From: Chitinimonas koreensis | Lineage (GTDB): Bacteria; Pseudomonadota; Gammaproteobacteria; Burkholderiales; Chitinimonadaceae | Length of the DNA: 64,000 bases | Direction of reading: 5' to 3' | NCBI RefSeq assembly: GCF_014353015.1 | Contig: NZ_CP060704.1 | Span: 248,001 to 312,000 of the forward strand | Position numbers and translations under genes: made by a program | The notes under the pieces: model-generated | The model's input: only the letters and a program-made list of their open reading frames with translations | The model's database searches: none | What the model was told of the DNA's origin: nothing | Shown: positions 39,028-47,060 of the stretch, piece after piece | Layout: each line of letters begins with the position of its first letter | How positions within the stretch are numbered: position 1 is the first letter of the stretch

Positions 39028-39756
39028 TCAGTGCTGCAGGATCTTGGACAGGAACTGCTGCGCCCGCTCGCCGCGCGGCGCGCCGAAGAATTCCTCCTTG
39101 GTGCAGTCTTCCTCGATATGGCCGCGGTCCATGAAGATCACCCGGTTGGCGACCTTGCGCGCGAAGCCCATCTCGTGGGTCACGCACATCATGGTCATGC
39201 CTTCCTGGGCCAGCTGCACCATCACGTCGAGCACTTCGTTGACCATCTCCGGGTCGAGCGCCGAGGTCGGTTCGTCGAACAGCATCACGATCGGATCCAT
39301 CGCCAGCGCGCGGGCGATCGCCACGCGCTGCTGCTGGCCGCCCGACAGCTGGCCGGGGAACTTCGAGGCATGCGCCTTGAGGCCGACCCGGTCGAGCAGC
39401 TTCATGCCCTTGTCCATCGCCTCGTCGCGGCCGCGGCCGAGCACCTTCTGCTGGGCGATGGTCAGGTTGTCGGTGATGGTCAGGTGCGGGAACAGCTCGA
39501 AGTGCTGGAACACCATGCCCACGCGCGAGCGCAGCTTGGGCAGGTTGGTCTTCGGATCGGCGATCGAGGTGCCGTCGACCACGATGTCGCCCTTCTGGAA
39601 CGGCTCGAGCGCGTTGACGCACTTGATCAGGGTGGACTTGCCCGAGCCGGACGGCCCGCACACCACCACCACCTCGCCCTTGCTCACTTCGGTCTGGCAA
39701 TCGGTCAGCACCTGGAAGCTGCCGTACCACTTGGATACGTTCTTGATCGAAATCAT
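39028..39756 (-). CDS. gltL: Glutamate/aspartate ABC transporter ATPase GltL
   Basis: A 242-residue polar amino acid ABC ATPase. It has VVVVCGPSGSGKSTLIKCVNALE (Walker A), FQHFELFPHLTITDN (Q loop), FPGQLSGGQQQRVAIARALA (signature), MLFDEPTSALDPEM (Walker B) and CVTHEMGFARKVANRV (switch His). It drives uptake with GltJ/GltK. It lies 204 bases after gltK, separated by a family C repeat. A second, paralogous ATPase gene stands at the other end of the cluster (42523-43263). Confidence 0.93.
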   Translation of the reverse strand: MISIKNVSKWYGSFQVLTDCQTEVSKGEVVVVCGPSGSGKSTLIKCVNALEPFQKGDIVVDGTSIADPKTNLPKLRSRVGMVFQHFELFPHLTITDNLTIAQQKVLGRGRDEAMDKGMKLLDRVGLKAHASKFPGQLSGGQQQRVAIARALAMDPIVMLFDEPTSALDPEMVNEVLDVMVQLAQEGMTMMCVTHEMGFARKVANRVIFMDRGHIEEDCTKEEFFGAPRGERAQQFLSKILQH

Positions 39757-39785
39757 GGGTTTTTCCTCAAGCCAGAATTAAGCAT

Positions 39786-39909
39786 GGAGATGCCCGCTTC
39801 CGAGCGAAGCGAGGCTCCCTCGCGGCGGCGAGGGCGGGGGAGTAGGAATCGATAAAGGAGGGCCGGTGACCGATGCGCGCTGGCTGCAAACCTCCGGCTT
39901 TGCCGGAGG
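39786..39909. repeat. Composite hairpin/C-rich dispersed element, family C copy 3 (inverted)
   Basis: Contains GCGAAGCGAGGCTCCCTCGC, GGCGGCGAGGGCGGGGGAGT, GGAGGGCCGGT and the hairpin CCTCCGGC-ttt-GCCGGAGG (39891-39909). It occupies most of the gap between gltK and gltL inside what should be one operon. Confidence 0.6.
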
Positions 39910-39960
39910 CTCGCACCACAGCGAGAGCCACGAAAGAAGTATCCACCGTCATGACGGCCC

Positions 39961-40620
39961 CTACCGGATGATGGCGATTCTGGCGTGCAACGCCTTGACG
40001 GCGCGCGACAGCGAGAAACTGATGACGAAGTAGACGACCGCGACCGCGAGATACATCTCGACCAGCGTGTTGTCGCGGTGCGCGATCTTGTCGGCGGCGC
40101 CCAGGAGATCGGTGGCGCCGACCACGTAGACCAGCGAGGTATCCTGGAACAGGATGATGGTCTGGGTCAGCAGCAGCGGCACCACGTTGCGGAAGGCCTG
40201 CGGCAGGATCACGTAGCGCATGTTCTGGCCGTAGGTGAAGCCGAGCGCCTGGCCGGCGCCGACCTGGCCGCGCGGGATCGACTGGATGCCGGCGCGCATG
40301 ATCTCGCAGAAGTAGGCCGCCTCGAAGATCGCGAAGGTGACGTAGGCCGAGCGTTCGGCGCCGACGTCGTAGCCGGTGATCAGCGGCACCAGGATGTAGA
40401 ACCAGAAGATCACCAGCAAGAGCGGCACCGAGCGGAACAGGTTGACGTAGATCGACGCGGCGATGTTCAGCGGCTTGATGCTCGACAGCCGGGCCATGGC
40501 CAGCAGCGTGCCGAACACGATCCCGACCACCGCGGCGAAGGCCGTCAGCGACAGCGAATACTTGAAGCCCTCGAACAGGAAGTCGGCGGCGCGGGGAATG
40601 GCGGACCAATCGAGTTGCAT
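39961..40620 (-). CDS. gltK: Glutamate/aspartate ABC transporter permease GltK
   Basis: A 219-residue HisM-type permease with about four or five membrane spans and the EAA motif FEAAYFCEIMRAGIQSIPRGQVGAGQALGFTYGQ. Two adjacent ATGs exist (40623 and 40620). The second lies 6 bases from GGGAGG and is preferred; the first overlaps the gltJ stop as ATGA. It forms the membrane channel with GltJ. Confidence 0.93.
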   Translation of the reverse strand: MQLDWSAIPRAADFLFEGFKYSLSLTAFAAVVGIVFGTLLAMARLSSIKPLNIAASIYVNLFRSVPLLLVIFWFYILVPLITGYDVGAERSAYVTFAIFEAAYFCEIMRAGIQSIPRGQVGAGQALGFTYGQNMRYVILPQAFRNVVPLLLTQTIILFQDTSLVYVVGATDLLGAADKIAHRDNTLVEMYLAVAVVYFVISFSLSRAVKALHARIAIIR

Positions 40621-41366
40621 CATTTGCCTCCCGAGATGTAGCCGGGCACCTGCACGCGGCGTTCGATGAAGGCCATCAGGCGGTTCACCGAGAAGGCCAG
40701 CACCAGGTAGATCGCGCTGACCATGGTCATCACCTCGATCGGGTTGGCCGGCGCGTATTCGCCGGTGATCTGACGCATCTGGAAGGTCAGCTCGGTCAGG
40801 CCGATCGCCAGCGCCACGGCGGAGTTCTTGAACACGTTCATGAATTCCGAGGTCAGCGGCGGGATGACGATGCGGAAGGCCATCGGCAGCAGCACGTAGC
40901 GGTAGGTCTGCGGCAGCGTGAGGCCGAGCGCGAGGCCAGCATTCTTCTGGCCGCGCGACAGCGCCAGGATGCCGGTGCGCACCTGCTCGGCCACCCGGGC
41001 GGCGGTGAACAGGCCCAGGCCGATCATGGCGGTGAAGAACTCGGGCAGCGGCATGTCCTGCTTCATCCACAGGCCCAGGCGTTCGGGCACGACTTCGGGC
41101 AGCACGAAGAACCACAGGAACAGCTGCACGATCAGCGGGATGTTGCGGAACAGCTCGACGTAGGCGGTGGCCAGCGTGGCCAGCCACTTGATCGGCGCGG
41201 TGCGCGCGGTGCCGATCAGCGACCCGAGCACCAGCGCGATGACCCAGGCCGACAGCGCGGTGGCGACGGTCCAGCCCAGGCCGGTGATCAGCCACTGATA
41301 GTAGTACTCGCCGGTGCCATATACCTCTTCGAGGATGATGGCCCAGTTCCACTGGTAATGACCCAT
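40620..41366 (-). CDS. gltJ: Glutamate/aspartate ABC transporter permease GltJ
   Basis: A 248-residue permease from ATG 41366 (MGHYQWNWAIILEEVYG; GGGAG 8 bases upstream). It has about five membrane spans and the conserved AELARGGI-like loop: AARVAEQVRTGILALSRGQKNAGLALGLTLPQTYRYVLLP. The YQWLITGLGWTVATALSAWVIALVLG start is typical of GltJ. It overlaps or abuts gltK, so the two permeases are co-translated. The upstream hairpin at 41383-41404 may attenuate expression relative to gltI. Confidence 0.94.
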   Translation of the reverse strand: MGHYQWNWAIILEEVYGTGEYYYQWLITGLGWTVATALSAWVIALVLGSLIGTARTAPIKWLATLATAYVELFRNIPLIVQLFLWFFVLPEVVPERLGLWMKQDMPLPEFFTAMIGLGLFTAARVAEQVRTGILALSRGQKNAGLALGLTLPQTYRYVLLPMAFRIVIPPLTSEFMNVFKNSAVALAIGLTELTFQMRQITGEYAPANPIEVMTMVSAIYLVLAFSVNRLMAFIERRVQVPGYISGGK

Positions 41367-41382
41367 GGAGGACTCCCAAAGA

Positions 41383-41404
41383 GAAGGGGGCCGAAGCCCC
41401 CTTC
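41383..41404 (-). terminator. Hairpin between gltI and gltJ (probable attenuator)
   Basis: GAAGGGGGC-cgaa-GCCCCCTTC, a perfect 9-bp stem with tetraloop, followed on the minus strand by TCTTTGGG, a weak T run. Such partial terminators after binding-protein genes commonly keep binding protein in excess over membrane components. Confidence 0.75.
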
Positions 41405-41476
41405 GGACACTCAAGTCACGCGCCGCCGCAAACCGGCGCGGCGCTTTGCGAAGTGTCGTTCGTTACGCGATCACGA

Positions 41477-42367
41477 TCAGATGCCGACGTCGGTCGGGTT
41501 CTTGATCGCTTCCTTGAGCTTGTCGCTCATCGGCAGGTTGATGGTCACGTTCTTCGGCGGGATCGGCTGCATGAACCACTTGTCGTAGATCTTGTTGATC
41601 TCGCCCGACTTGTAGATCGCGGCCAGCGTGTCGTCGGCGACCTTTTTGAACTGCGGGTCGTCCTTGCGCATCATGATGCCGTAGGGCTCGACGCTCAGGG
41701 CCGGGCCGACGATGGCGTAGTCCTTCGGGTTCTTGGAGGTGGCGATCTGGCTGGCCAGCAGGATGTCGTCCATCACGAAGGCGGCGGCGCGGCCGGTCTC
41801 GACCATCATGAAGCTCTCGGCGTGGTCCTTGCCGTAGACGTTCTTCACGTCGATCGCCTTGCCCTGCTCGTTCTGCTTGATGTAGCGGTCCGAGGTGGTG
41901 CCGGTGGTGGTGACGACGGGCTTGCCGTTCAGGTCGTCCAGCGTCTTGATGCCGGCATTGGTCTTGGCGGCCATGCGCACGGCGGTGACGAAGTAGGAGT
42001 AGCTGAAGGCGACCTGCTTCTGGCGTTCCTTGGAATTGGTGGTCGAGCCGCATTCCATGTCGATGGTGCCGTTGACCATCAGCGGGATGCGGGTCTGCGA
42101 GGTGACCGGCACCAGCTTCACCACCAGCGAGGGCTTGTTGAGCTTCTTCTTGACCTCGGCGACCACCCGGTTGCACAGGTCCATCGCGTAGCCGACCGGC
42201 TTCTGGCGATCGTCGAGGTAGGAGAACGGGATCGACGACTCGCGGTGGCCCACGGTGATCATGTTGGTGTCGTTGATCTTCTTGAGCGTACCGGTCAGTT
42301 CCTCGGCCTGCACGGCGCCGGCGAAGGCAGCCGTCACGGCGGCCGACAGGATCAGGGTTTTGCGCAT
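41477..42367 (-). CDS. gltI: Glutamate/aspartate-binding periplasmic protein GltI
   Basis: A 296-residue type 3 periplasmic binding protein. Signal peptide MRKTLILSAAVTAAFAGAVQA is followed by the mature domain with ITVGHRESSIPFSYLDDRQKPVGYAMDLC and GTIDMECGSTTNSKERQKQVAFS, the GltI family ligand pocket. The start at 42367 is set by AAGGAG and the signal peptide; the longer frame is rejected. It captures acidic amino acids for GltJKL. Confidence 0.95.
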   Translation of the reverse strand: MRKTLILSAAVTAAFAGAVQAEELTGTLKKINDTNMITVGHRESSIPFSYLDDRQKPVGYAMDLCNRVVAEVKKKLNKPSLVVKLVPVTSQTRIPLMVNGTIDMECGSTTNSKERQKQVAFSYSYFVTAVRMAAKTNAGIKTLDDLNGKPVVTTTGTTSDRYIKQNEQGKAIDVKNVYGKDHAESFMMVETGRAAAFVMDDILLASQIATSKNPKDYAIVGPALSVEPYGIMMRKDDPQFKKVADDTLAAIYKSGEINKIYDKWFMQPIPPKNVTINLPMSDKLKEAIKNPTDVGI

Positions 42368-42522
42368 TGCTGTTTTCTCCTTGTGTAGGTTCATCTCGTC
42401 AGGCCGGTTCAATCGATGGAATGCTGGAAGGCAGTCTGGAATGACTATAGATCGTCGGCGGCCGCGCTCAGGGTTTCATACCGCTTTGGATCATCCCATG
42501 GAACGCCGCGCCGGGACCGCGT

Positions 42523-43263
42523 TCAATGCATCGGCGACAGCACTTGTTGCAGGAACTGGCGTGCGCGCTCGGACCTGGGCGCGCTGAAGAACTGCTCGGG
42601 CGGCGCCATCTCGACGATCTCGCCGTGGTCGAGGAACACCACGCGGTCGGCCACTTCGCGTGCGAAGCCCATCTCGTGGGTCACGCACATCATGGTGATG
42701 CCGGTGCCGGCCAGGTCCTTCATGACCTTGAGCACCTCGCCGATCATCTCCGGATCGAGCGCCGAGGTCGGCTCGTCGAACAGCATCACCTTGGGCTGCA
42801 TGGCCAGGCCGCGGGCGATCGCCACGCGCTGCTGCTGGCCGCCCGACAGTTGCGACGGAAACGCGGCGCGCTTGCTGGCGAGGCCGACCTTGGCCAGCAG
42901 CTCGTCGGCCAGCGCCTCGGCCTTGGCGCGCGGCATCTTGCGCACCTGGATCGGCGCCAGCGTGATGTTGTCGAGCACCGACAGGTGCGGGTAGAGATTG
43001 AAATGCTGGAATACGAAGCCGACTTCGGCGCGTACCGCGTTGATGTCGACCTTGGGGTCGGTGACGTTCTGGCCGTCGACCCAGATCTCGCCCGAGCCGA
43101 TGGTCTCGAGCTGGTTCACGGTGCGGATCAGCGTCGACTTGCCCGAGCCGGACGGGCCGCACACCACCACCACCTCGCCCTGCGCGACCTCGAGGTTCAC
43201 CCGCTTGAGGACGTGCAGGTCCTTGAACCATTTATCGACATTGACGAAGCGAATCAGTGACAT
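42523..43263 (-). CDS. Second polar amino acid ABC transporter ATPase (GltL paralogue)
   Basis: A 246-residue ATPase with all motifs: VVVVCGPSGSGKSTLIRTVNQLE, FQHFNLYPHLSVLDN, FPSQLSGGQQQRVAIARGLA, MLFDEPTSALDPEM, CVTHEMGFAREVADRV. It closely resembles GltL at the other end of the cluster but differs throughout, so the two are diverged paralogues and not a recent duplication. It is the first gene on the minus strand, 155 bases before gltI. It may serve this transporter or another binding protein/permease set. Confidence 0.92.
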   Translation of the reverse strand: MSLIRFVNVDKWFKDLHVLKRVNLEVAQGEVVVVCGPSGSGKSTLIRTVNQLETIGSGEIWVDGQNVTDPKVDINAVRAEVGFVFQHFNLYPHLSVLDNITLAPIQVRKMPRAKAEALADELLAKVGLASKRAAFPSQLSGGQQQRVAIARGLAMQPKVMLFDEPTSALDPEMIGEVLKVMKDLAGTGITMMCVTHEMGFAREVADRVVFLDHGEIVEMAPPEQFFSAPRSERARQFLQQVLSPMH

Positions 43264-43543
43264 GGCGGCTTCCGTTGAGGTGGGCAGAGTGTAGCGGCAC
43301 GACTTCTCGCTTCAAGCGGGGAATCCCTAATCTGGCCGAAAAAACACAGCAATGCCGCGTCCGCCCTGGCTTCCAGCCCGATTGCGGACTTCCCGCCCGC
43401 GGCCGCTCGGGCCTGTCGCGTCAGCCAGTTAGCGCCGGCCGGGCCGCCGCGCGGCCGGCCGCGGCGGCAGGCGTCCGGGGCCGGCCCTACCGCGGCATCC
43501 GCGCAACTTCGCGACATCCGCGCAACGCCGCGGCCTGCCGCGC
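43264..43543. other. Intergenic region between ksgA and the ATPase gene
   Basis: About 280 GC-rich bases on which I find no supported gene, repeat family member or strong terminator. Open frames here are continuations of shadow frames. Confidence 0.35.
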
Positions 43544-44344
43544 TCAGCGTGCGGGGAGCCGTTCGGCCAGCCGGTTGGCGAGCCGCACGTAGTCGAGGAC
43601 CGACAGATTCTCCGGCCGGATGCCCGAATCGATGCCGAGCGCGGCGAAATCCTCGTCGCCCGCGATGCCCTTGAGGTTGTTGCGCAGCGTCTTGCGGCGC
43701 TGGGCGAACGACTGCGCCACCAGCGTTTCGAGGCCGGCGAGATCGGCCGCGGCCAGCTCGAAGGCGCGCGGAATCATGCGCACGATGGCCGAATCGACCT
43801 TGGGCGGCGGGAAGAAGGCCTCGGGCGGCACGTCGAGCAGCTTTTCCATGTGGAAGTGGTACTGCAGCATCACCGACAGCCGGCCGTAATCGGCGCAGCC
43901 GGGCTCGGCCACCATGCGCAGCACCACCTCGTTCTGCAGCATGAAGTGGCAATCCTCGATGCGGTCGGGGAAGCCGGCCAGGTGGAACAGCAGCGGCGTC
44001 GAGATGTTGTAGGGCAGGTTGCCGACCAACCGGATCTTGCGTTCCGGCGCGATCTCTTGCGCCAGCGCGGCGAAGTCGAAATTCAGCGCGTCGGCGTTGT
44101 GGATGGCCAGCCGCTCGGCCGGATAGCGCTTGGACAGGTGGGCGACGATGTCGCGGTCGATCTCGACCGCGTGCAGCGTGTCGAGCCGCTCGAGCAGCGG
44201 CGCGGTCAGCGCGGCGAGGCCGGGGCCGATCTCGACCATCGCGTCGTCGGGCCGCGGCCCGATGCAGGACACGATGTCGGCGATCACGCCTTGATCCTGC
44301 AGGAAGTTCTGGCCGAAACGCTTGCGGGGGATGTGTTTGCTCAT
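43544..44344 (-). CDS. ksgA: 16S rRNA dimethyladenosine transferase KsgA/RsmA
   Basis: A 266-residue methyltransferase from ATG 44344 (MSKHIPRKRFGQNFL). It has motif I MVEIGPGLAALT, acidic motif VEIDRD, NADALNFDF and the catalytic N-L-P-Y at VGNLPYNIST. The C-terminal PPPKVDSAIVRM and FAQRRKTLRNNLKG are also conserved. It dimethylates A1518 and A1519 in helix 45 of 16S rRNA. The order lptD-surA-pdxA-ksgA is conserved in many proteobacteria; here a REP-like repeat lies between pdxA and ksgA. Confidence 0.96.
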   Translation of the reverse strand: MSKHIPRKRFGQNFLQDQGVIADIVSCIGPRPDDAMVEIGPGLAALTAPLLERLDTLHAVEIDRDIVAHLSKRYPAERLAIHNADALNFDFAALAQEIAPERKIRLVGNLPYNISTPLLFHLAGFPDRIEDCHFMLQNEVVLRMVAEPGCADYGRLSVMLQYHFHMEKLLDVPPEAFFPPPKVDSAIVRMIPRAFELAAADLAGLETLVAQSFAQRRKTLRNNLKGIAGDEDFAALGIDSGIRPENLSVLDYVRLANRLAERLPAR

Positions 44345-44435
44345 GGCCGGCATTGTAGGGGCAAGCGCTGTGCGCTCCTATCGGCCGGATGGCGAGGAGG
44401 CCATTCAAGACCCTGGGCCGACCGGCGAAACGGCT

Positions 44436-44507
44436 GTAGGAGCGGCTTCAGCCGCGAATGGCCGCAAGTACGCCTCTTCCCGATTCGCGGCTGAAGCCGC
44501 TCCTACG
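44436..44507. repeat. REP-like inverted repeat, family A copy 5
   Basis: TGTAGGAGCGGCTTCAGCCG and its inverse around a 23-base spacer. The right end (TCCTACG) overlaps the pdxA stop codon, which is read as TAG on the minus strand at 44503-44505. Confidence 0.9.
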
Positions 44508-45606
44508 TGGACGCCATCGGCCTTGCGCCGCCGGCCGCCAGCTCGACCGCCAGCCGTACCGCGGCATCGAGCGAGCCGCCGTCGGCGCGGCCGGTGCCGG
44601 CCAGGTCCAGCGCGGTGCCGTGGTCGACCGAGGTGCGGATCAGCGGCAGGCCCAGCGTGAGGTTGATGCCCTGGCCGAAGGTGGCGTGCTTGAGCACCGG
44701 CAGGCCCTGGTCGTGATACATCGCCAGCACCGCGTCGCCCTGCGCCAGCACCGGCGGGTTGAACAGCGTGTCGGCCGGCAGCGGGCCGGTCAGCCGCATG
44801 CCCTCGCTACGCAATTGTTCGAGCACCGGGATGATGACGTCGATCTCCTCGCGGCCCAGGTGGCCGCCTTCGCCGGCGTGCGGATTGAGGCCGGCCACCA
44901 GGATGCGCGGCTCGGCCAGGCCGAACTTGCCGCGCAGGTCGGCATGCAGGATGCGCAGCGTGGCGGTCAGCGATTCGGCCGTGATCGCATCGGCTACCTC
45001 GCGCAGCGGCAGGTGGGTGGTCGCCAGCGCCACGCGCAGCGCGCCGGCGGCGGCGGCCGGCGCGCTGCGCACCGAGCCGAGCGGATAGTCGTGCTCGAGA
45101 TGGGCGACGCTGGCGGCGATCTCGGCCGGCGGCGGCGCGCCGCGTGGTTCGCCCGCCAGCATCATCACCACCCGCGCGGTGCCGGTGTGTTCGGCCAGGT
45201 ATTCGGTATGGCCGGTGAAGCGGTCGTGGCCGGCGTCGCGGATCACGCCCTTGTGCAGCGGCGCGGTCACCATCGCGCCGAATTCGCCGCTGCGGCAGCC
45301 GAGCAGCGCACGGTCGAGCAGCGCCAGCACGTAGTCGGCATTGCGCGGATCGAGCCGGCCCGGTTCGCTCGGCGCGGCCAGCGGCAGGTGCAGCACTTCG
45401 AGCACGCCGCGCGGCGGCTCTGCGCTCGGGTCGTAGGCCTGCAGCGGCAGCCGGGCAGCGGCCAGGCGGGCGCGCTCGGCCAGCAGCGCGTGGTCGCCCA
45501 GCAGCACCAGCCGCGCTTCGAAGCGCGCCGGATCGAGCGCCGCGCACAGCTCGGGGCCGATGCCGGCCGGCTCGCCGGTGGTGATCGCGATGGTGGGACG
45601 GGACAT
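44503..45606 (-). CDS. pdxA: 4-hydroxythreonine-4-phosphate dehydrogenase PdxA with an internal insertion
   Basis: A 367-residue enzyme of the DXP-dependent pyridoxal phosphate pathway. It has TTGEPAGIGPELCAAL at the start, GHTEYLAEHTG, GLNPHAGEGGHLGREE (metal His) and RTSVDHGTALDLAG (metal His). The family is normally about 330 residues; here about 37 residues (P-R-G-A-P-P-P...A-A-A-A-G-A) are inserted between VVMMLAGE and LRVALATTHLPL. The last codons M-A-S-T and the TAG stop are contributed by a family A repeat. The start is the ATG at 45606. surA lies upstream. Confidence 0.93.
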   Translation of the reverse strand: MSRPTIAITTGEPAGIGPELCAALDPARFEARLVLLGDHALLAERARLAAARLPLQAYDPSAEPPRGVLEVLHLPLAAPSEPGRLDPRNADYVLALLDRALLGCRSGEFGAMVTAPLHKGVIRDAGHDRFTGHTEYLAEHTGTARVVMMLAGEPRGAPPPAEIAASVAHLEHDYPLGSVRSAPAAAAGALRVALATTHLPLREVADAITAESLTATLRILHADLRGKFGLAEPRILVAGLNPHAGEGGHLGREEIDVIIPVLEQLRSEGMRLTGPLPADTLFNPPVLAQGDAVLAMYHDQGLPVLKHATFGQGINLTLGLPLIRTSVDHGTALDLAGTGRADGGSLDAAVRLAVELAAGGARPMAST

Positions 45607-45684
45607 GGCGGCCTCCGGCTCGTGGATGAAAAAACGGGTGGCCGGCCTGCGCCTCGCCACCCGTTCCGGTCGTGCTGTGCGGGC

Positions 45685-46979
45685 TTACTTCTCTTCGAGG
45701 CGGATCTCGACGAAGGCGGTGTCGCGCTGCTGGCGCACCCAGTCCTCGTACTGGTCGTCGGCCTTGCGGTCGCGCAGTTCCATCCGCACGCGCACGCGTT
45801 CGCGTTCGCGGGTCACGTCCTGGTCGCGCCGCTCGATCACCTGGATCAGGTGCCAGCCGAACGGCGTGCGCACCGGCTCGGACAGGTCGCCCGGGTTCAG
45901 CCCGTTCATCGCCTGCTCGAATTCGGGCACGGTGTCGCCGGGCGAGATCCAGTCGAGGTCGCCGCCCTTCTGCGCCGAGCCGTCCTCCGAATGCAGCTTG
46001 GCCTGCTCCTCGAACTTGAGGCCGCCGTTGATCAGCCGGTCGCGGATCTCCTGGATGCGCGCCTTGGCGTCGGTGTCGGAGGTCAGCTCGTTGACCTTGA
46101 CCAGGATATGGCGCGCATGGGTCTGGCGGATCACTTCCTTGCCGTCGCGCTGGCGCTTCTCGGCCAGCTTGACGATGTGGAAGCCGGCCGGGCTGCGCAT
46201 GATCGAGGTGGTCTGGCCCGGGCCGAGCTGGTCGAGCGCTTCGAGGAACATCGGCGGCAGGCGGCCGGCGGTGCGCCAGCCGAGGTCGCCGCCCTGCAGC
46301 GCGTCGGCAGCGTCGGAATAGGCCGCCGCCACCTCGGCGAACGGCTTGCCGGCCGCCAGCTGGCGCGCGGCTTCGGCGGCGCGTTGCTGCTTCTGGTTCA
46401 CCACGTCGGGCGAGGCCCCTCGGGCAGGCCGATCAGGATGTGCGACAGGTGGTATTCCTGCTCGGCGCGGTCGGCGCCCTTGTTGGCGGCGAGGAACTGG
46501 TCGATCTCGGAATCGGTGACGAACACCCGGTTGTCGACCTCGCGCTCGCGCAGGCGCTGGATCACCAGGTCCTGCCGGATCTGGTCGCGGAACTGGCCGT
46601 AGCTGGTGCCTTCCTTCTCCAGCGCGGTGCGGAACTGGGCCGGCGTCAGCTTGTTCTGGTCGGCGATGCGGTCAATGGTCTGGTCGAGCTGGCGGTCGTC
46701 GACGCGCACGCCGGTGTCGCTGGCGTAGTCGAGCAGCACGCGCTCGGTGACCAGCCGGTCGAGCACCTGGCGCCGCAGCGCGTCGTCGGCCGGCGTGGCC
46801 ATCTTCTGGCGCGCGAAGTTCTTCTTCACCGCCTCGATCCGGATGGCGAGCTCGTGCTCGGTGATCACCGACTTGTTGACCACCGCGACGATGCGGTCGA
46901 GCGTGACCGGCTCGGCGGCGAAGCCCTGCAGGGCGAGGGCGGCGGCGAGGAGCGGGGCGGCGAGGCGGGAAGGAATCAT
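45685..46979 (-). pseudogene. surA: Periplasmic chaperone/peptidyl-prolyl isomerase SurA, interrupted by a one-base frameshift
   Basis: The N-terminal part (ATG 46979; signal peptide to about residue 22, then the SurA chaperone domain with RIVAVVNKSVITEHEL) runs into SHILIGLPEG and a premature TGA at 46398. The rest, from VVNQKQQRAAEAARQL through the second parvulin domain (ARHILVKVNEL...PFGWHLIQVIERRDQD), is in another frame ending at 45685. One extra C in the C4 run at 46416-46419 restores LPEGASPDVVNQKQQ and a protein of about 431 residues, normal for SurA. SurA chaperones outer-membrane porins and LptD. Because the gene is otherwise intact and next to lptD, I suspect a sequence error. Confidence 0.88.
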
Positions 46980-47060
46980 GGCGGGTCTGTCGGCGTGGAT
47001 TTCGCGGTCGCGCCCCGGGGCGCAGCGGATCGGAGGCGGTTGGTCGGGAGCGGCGGGGGC

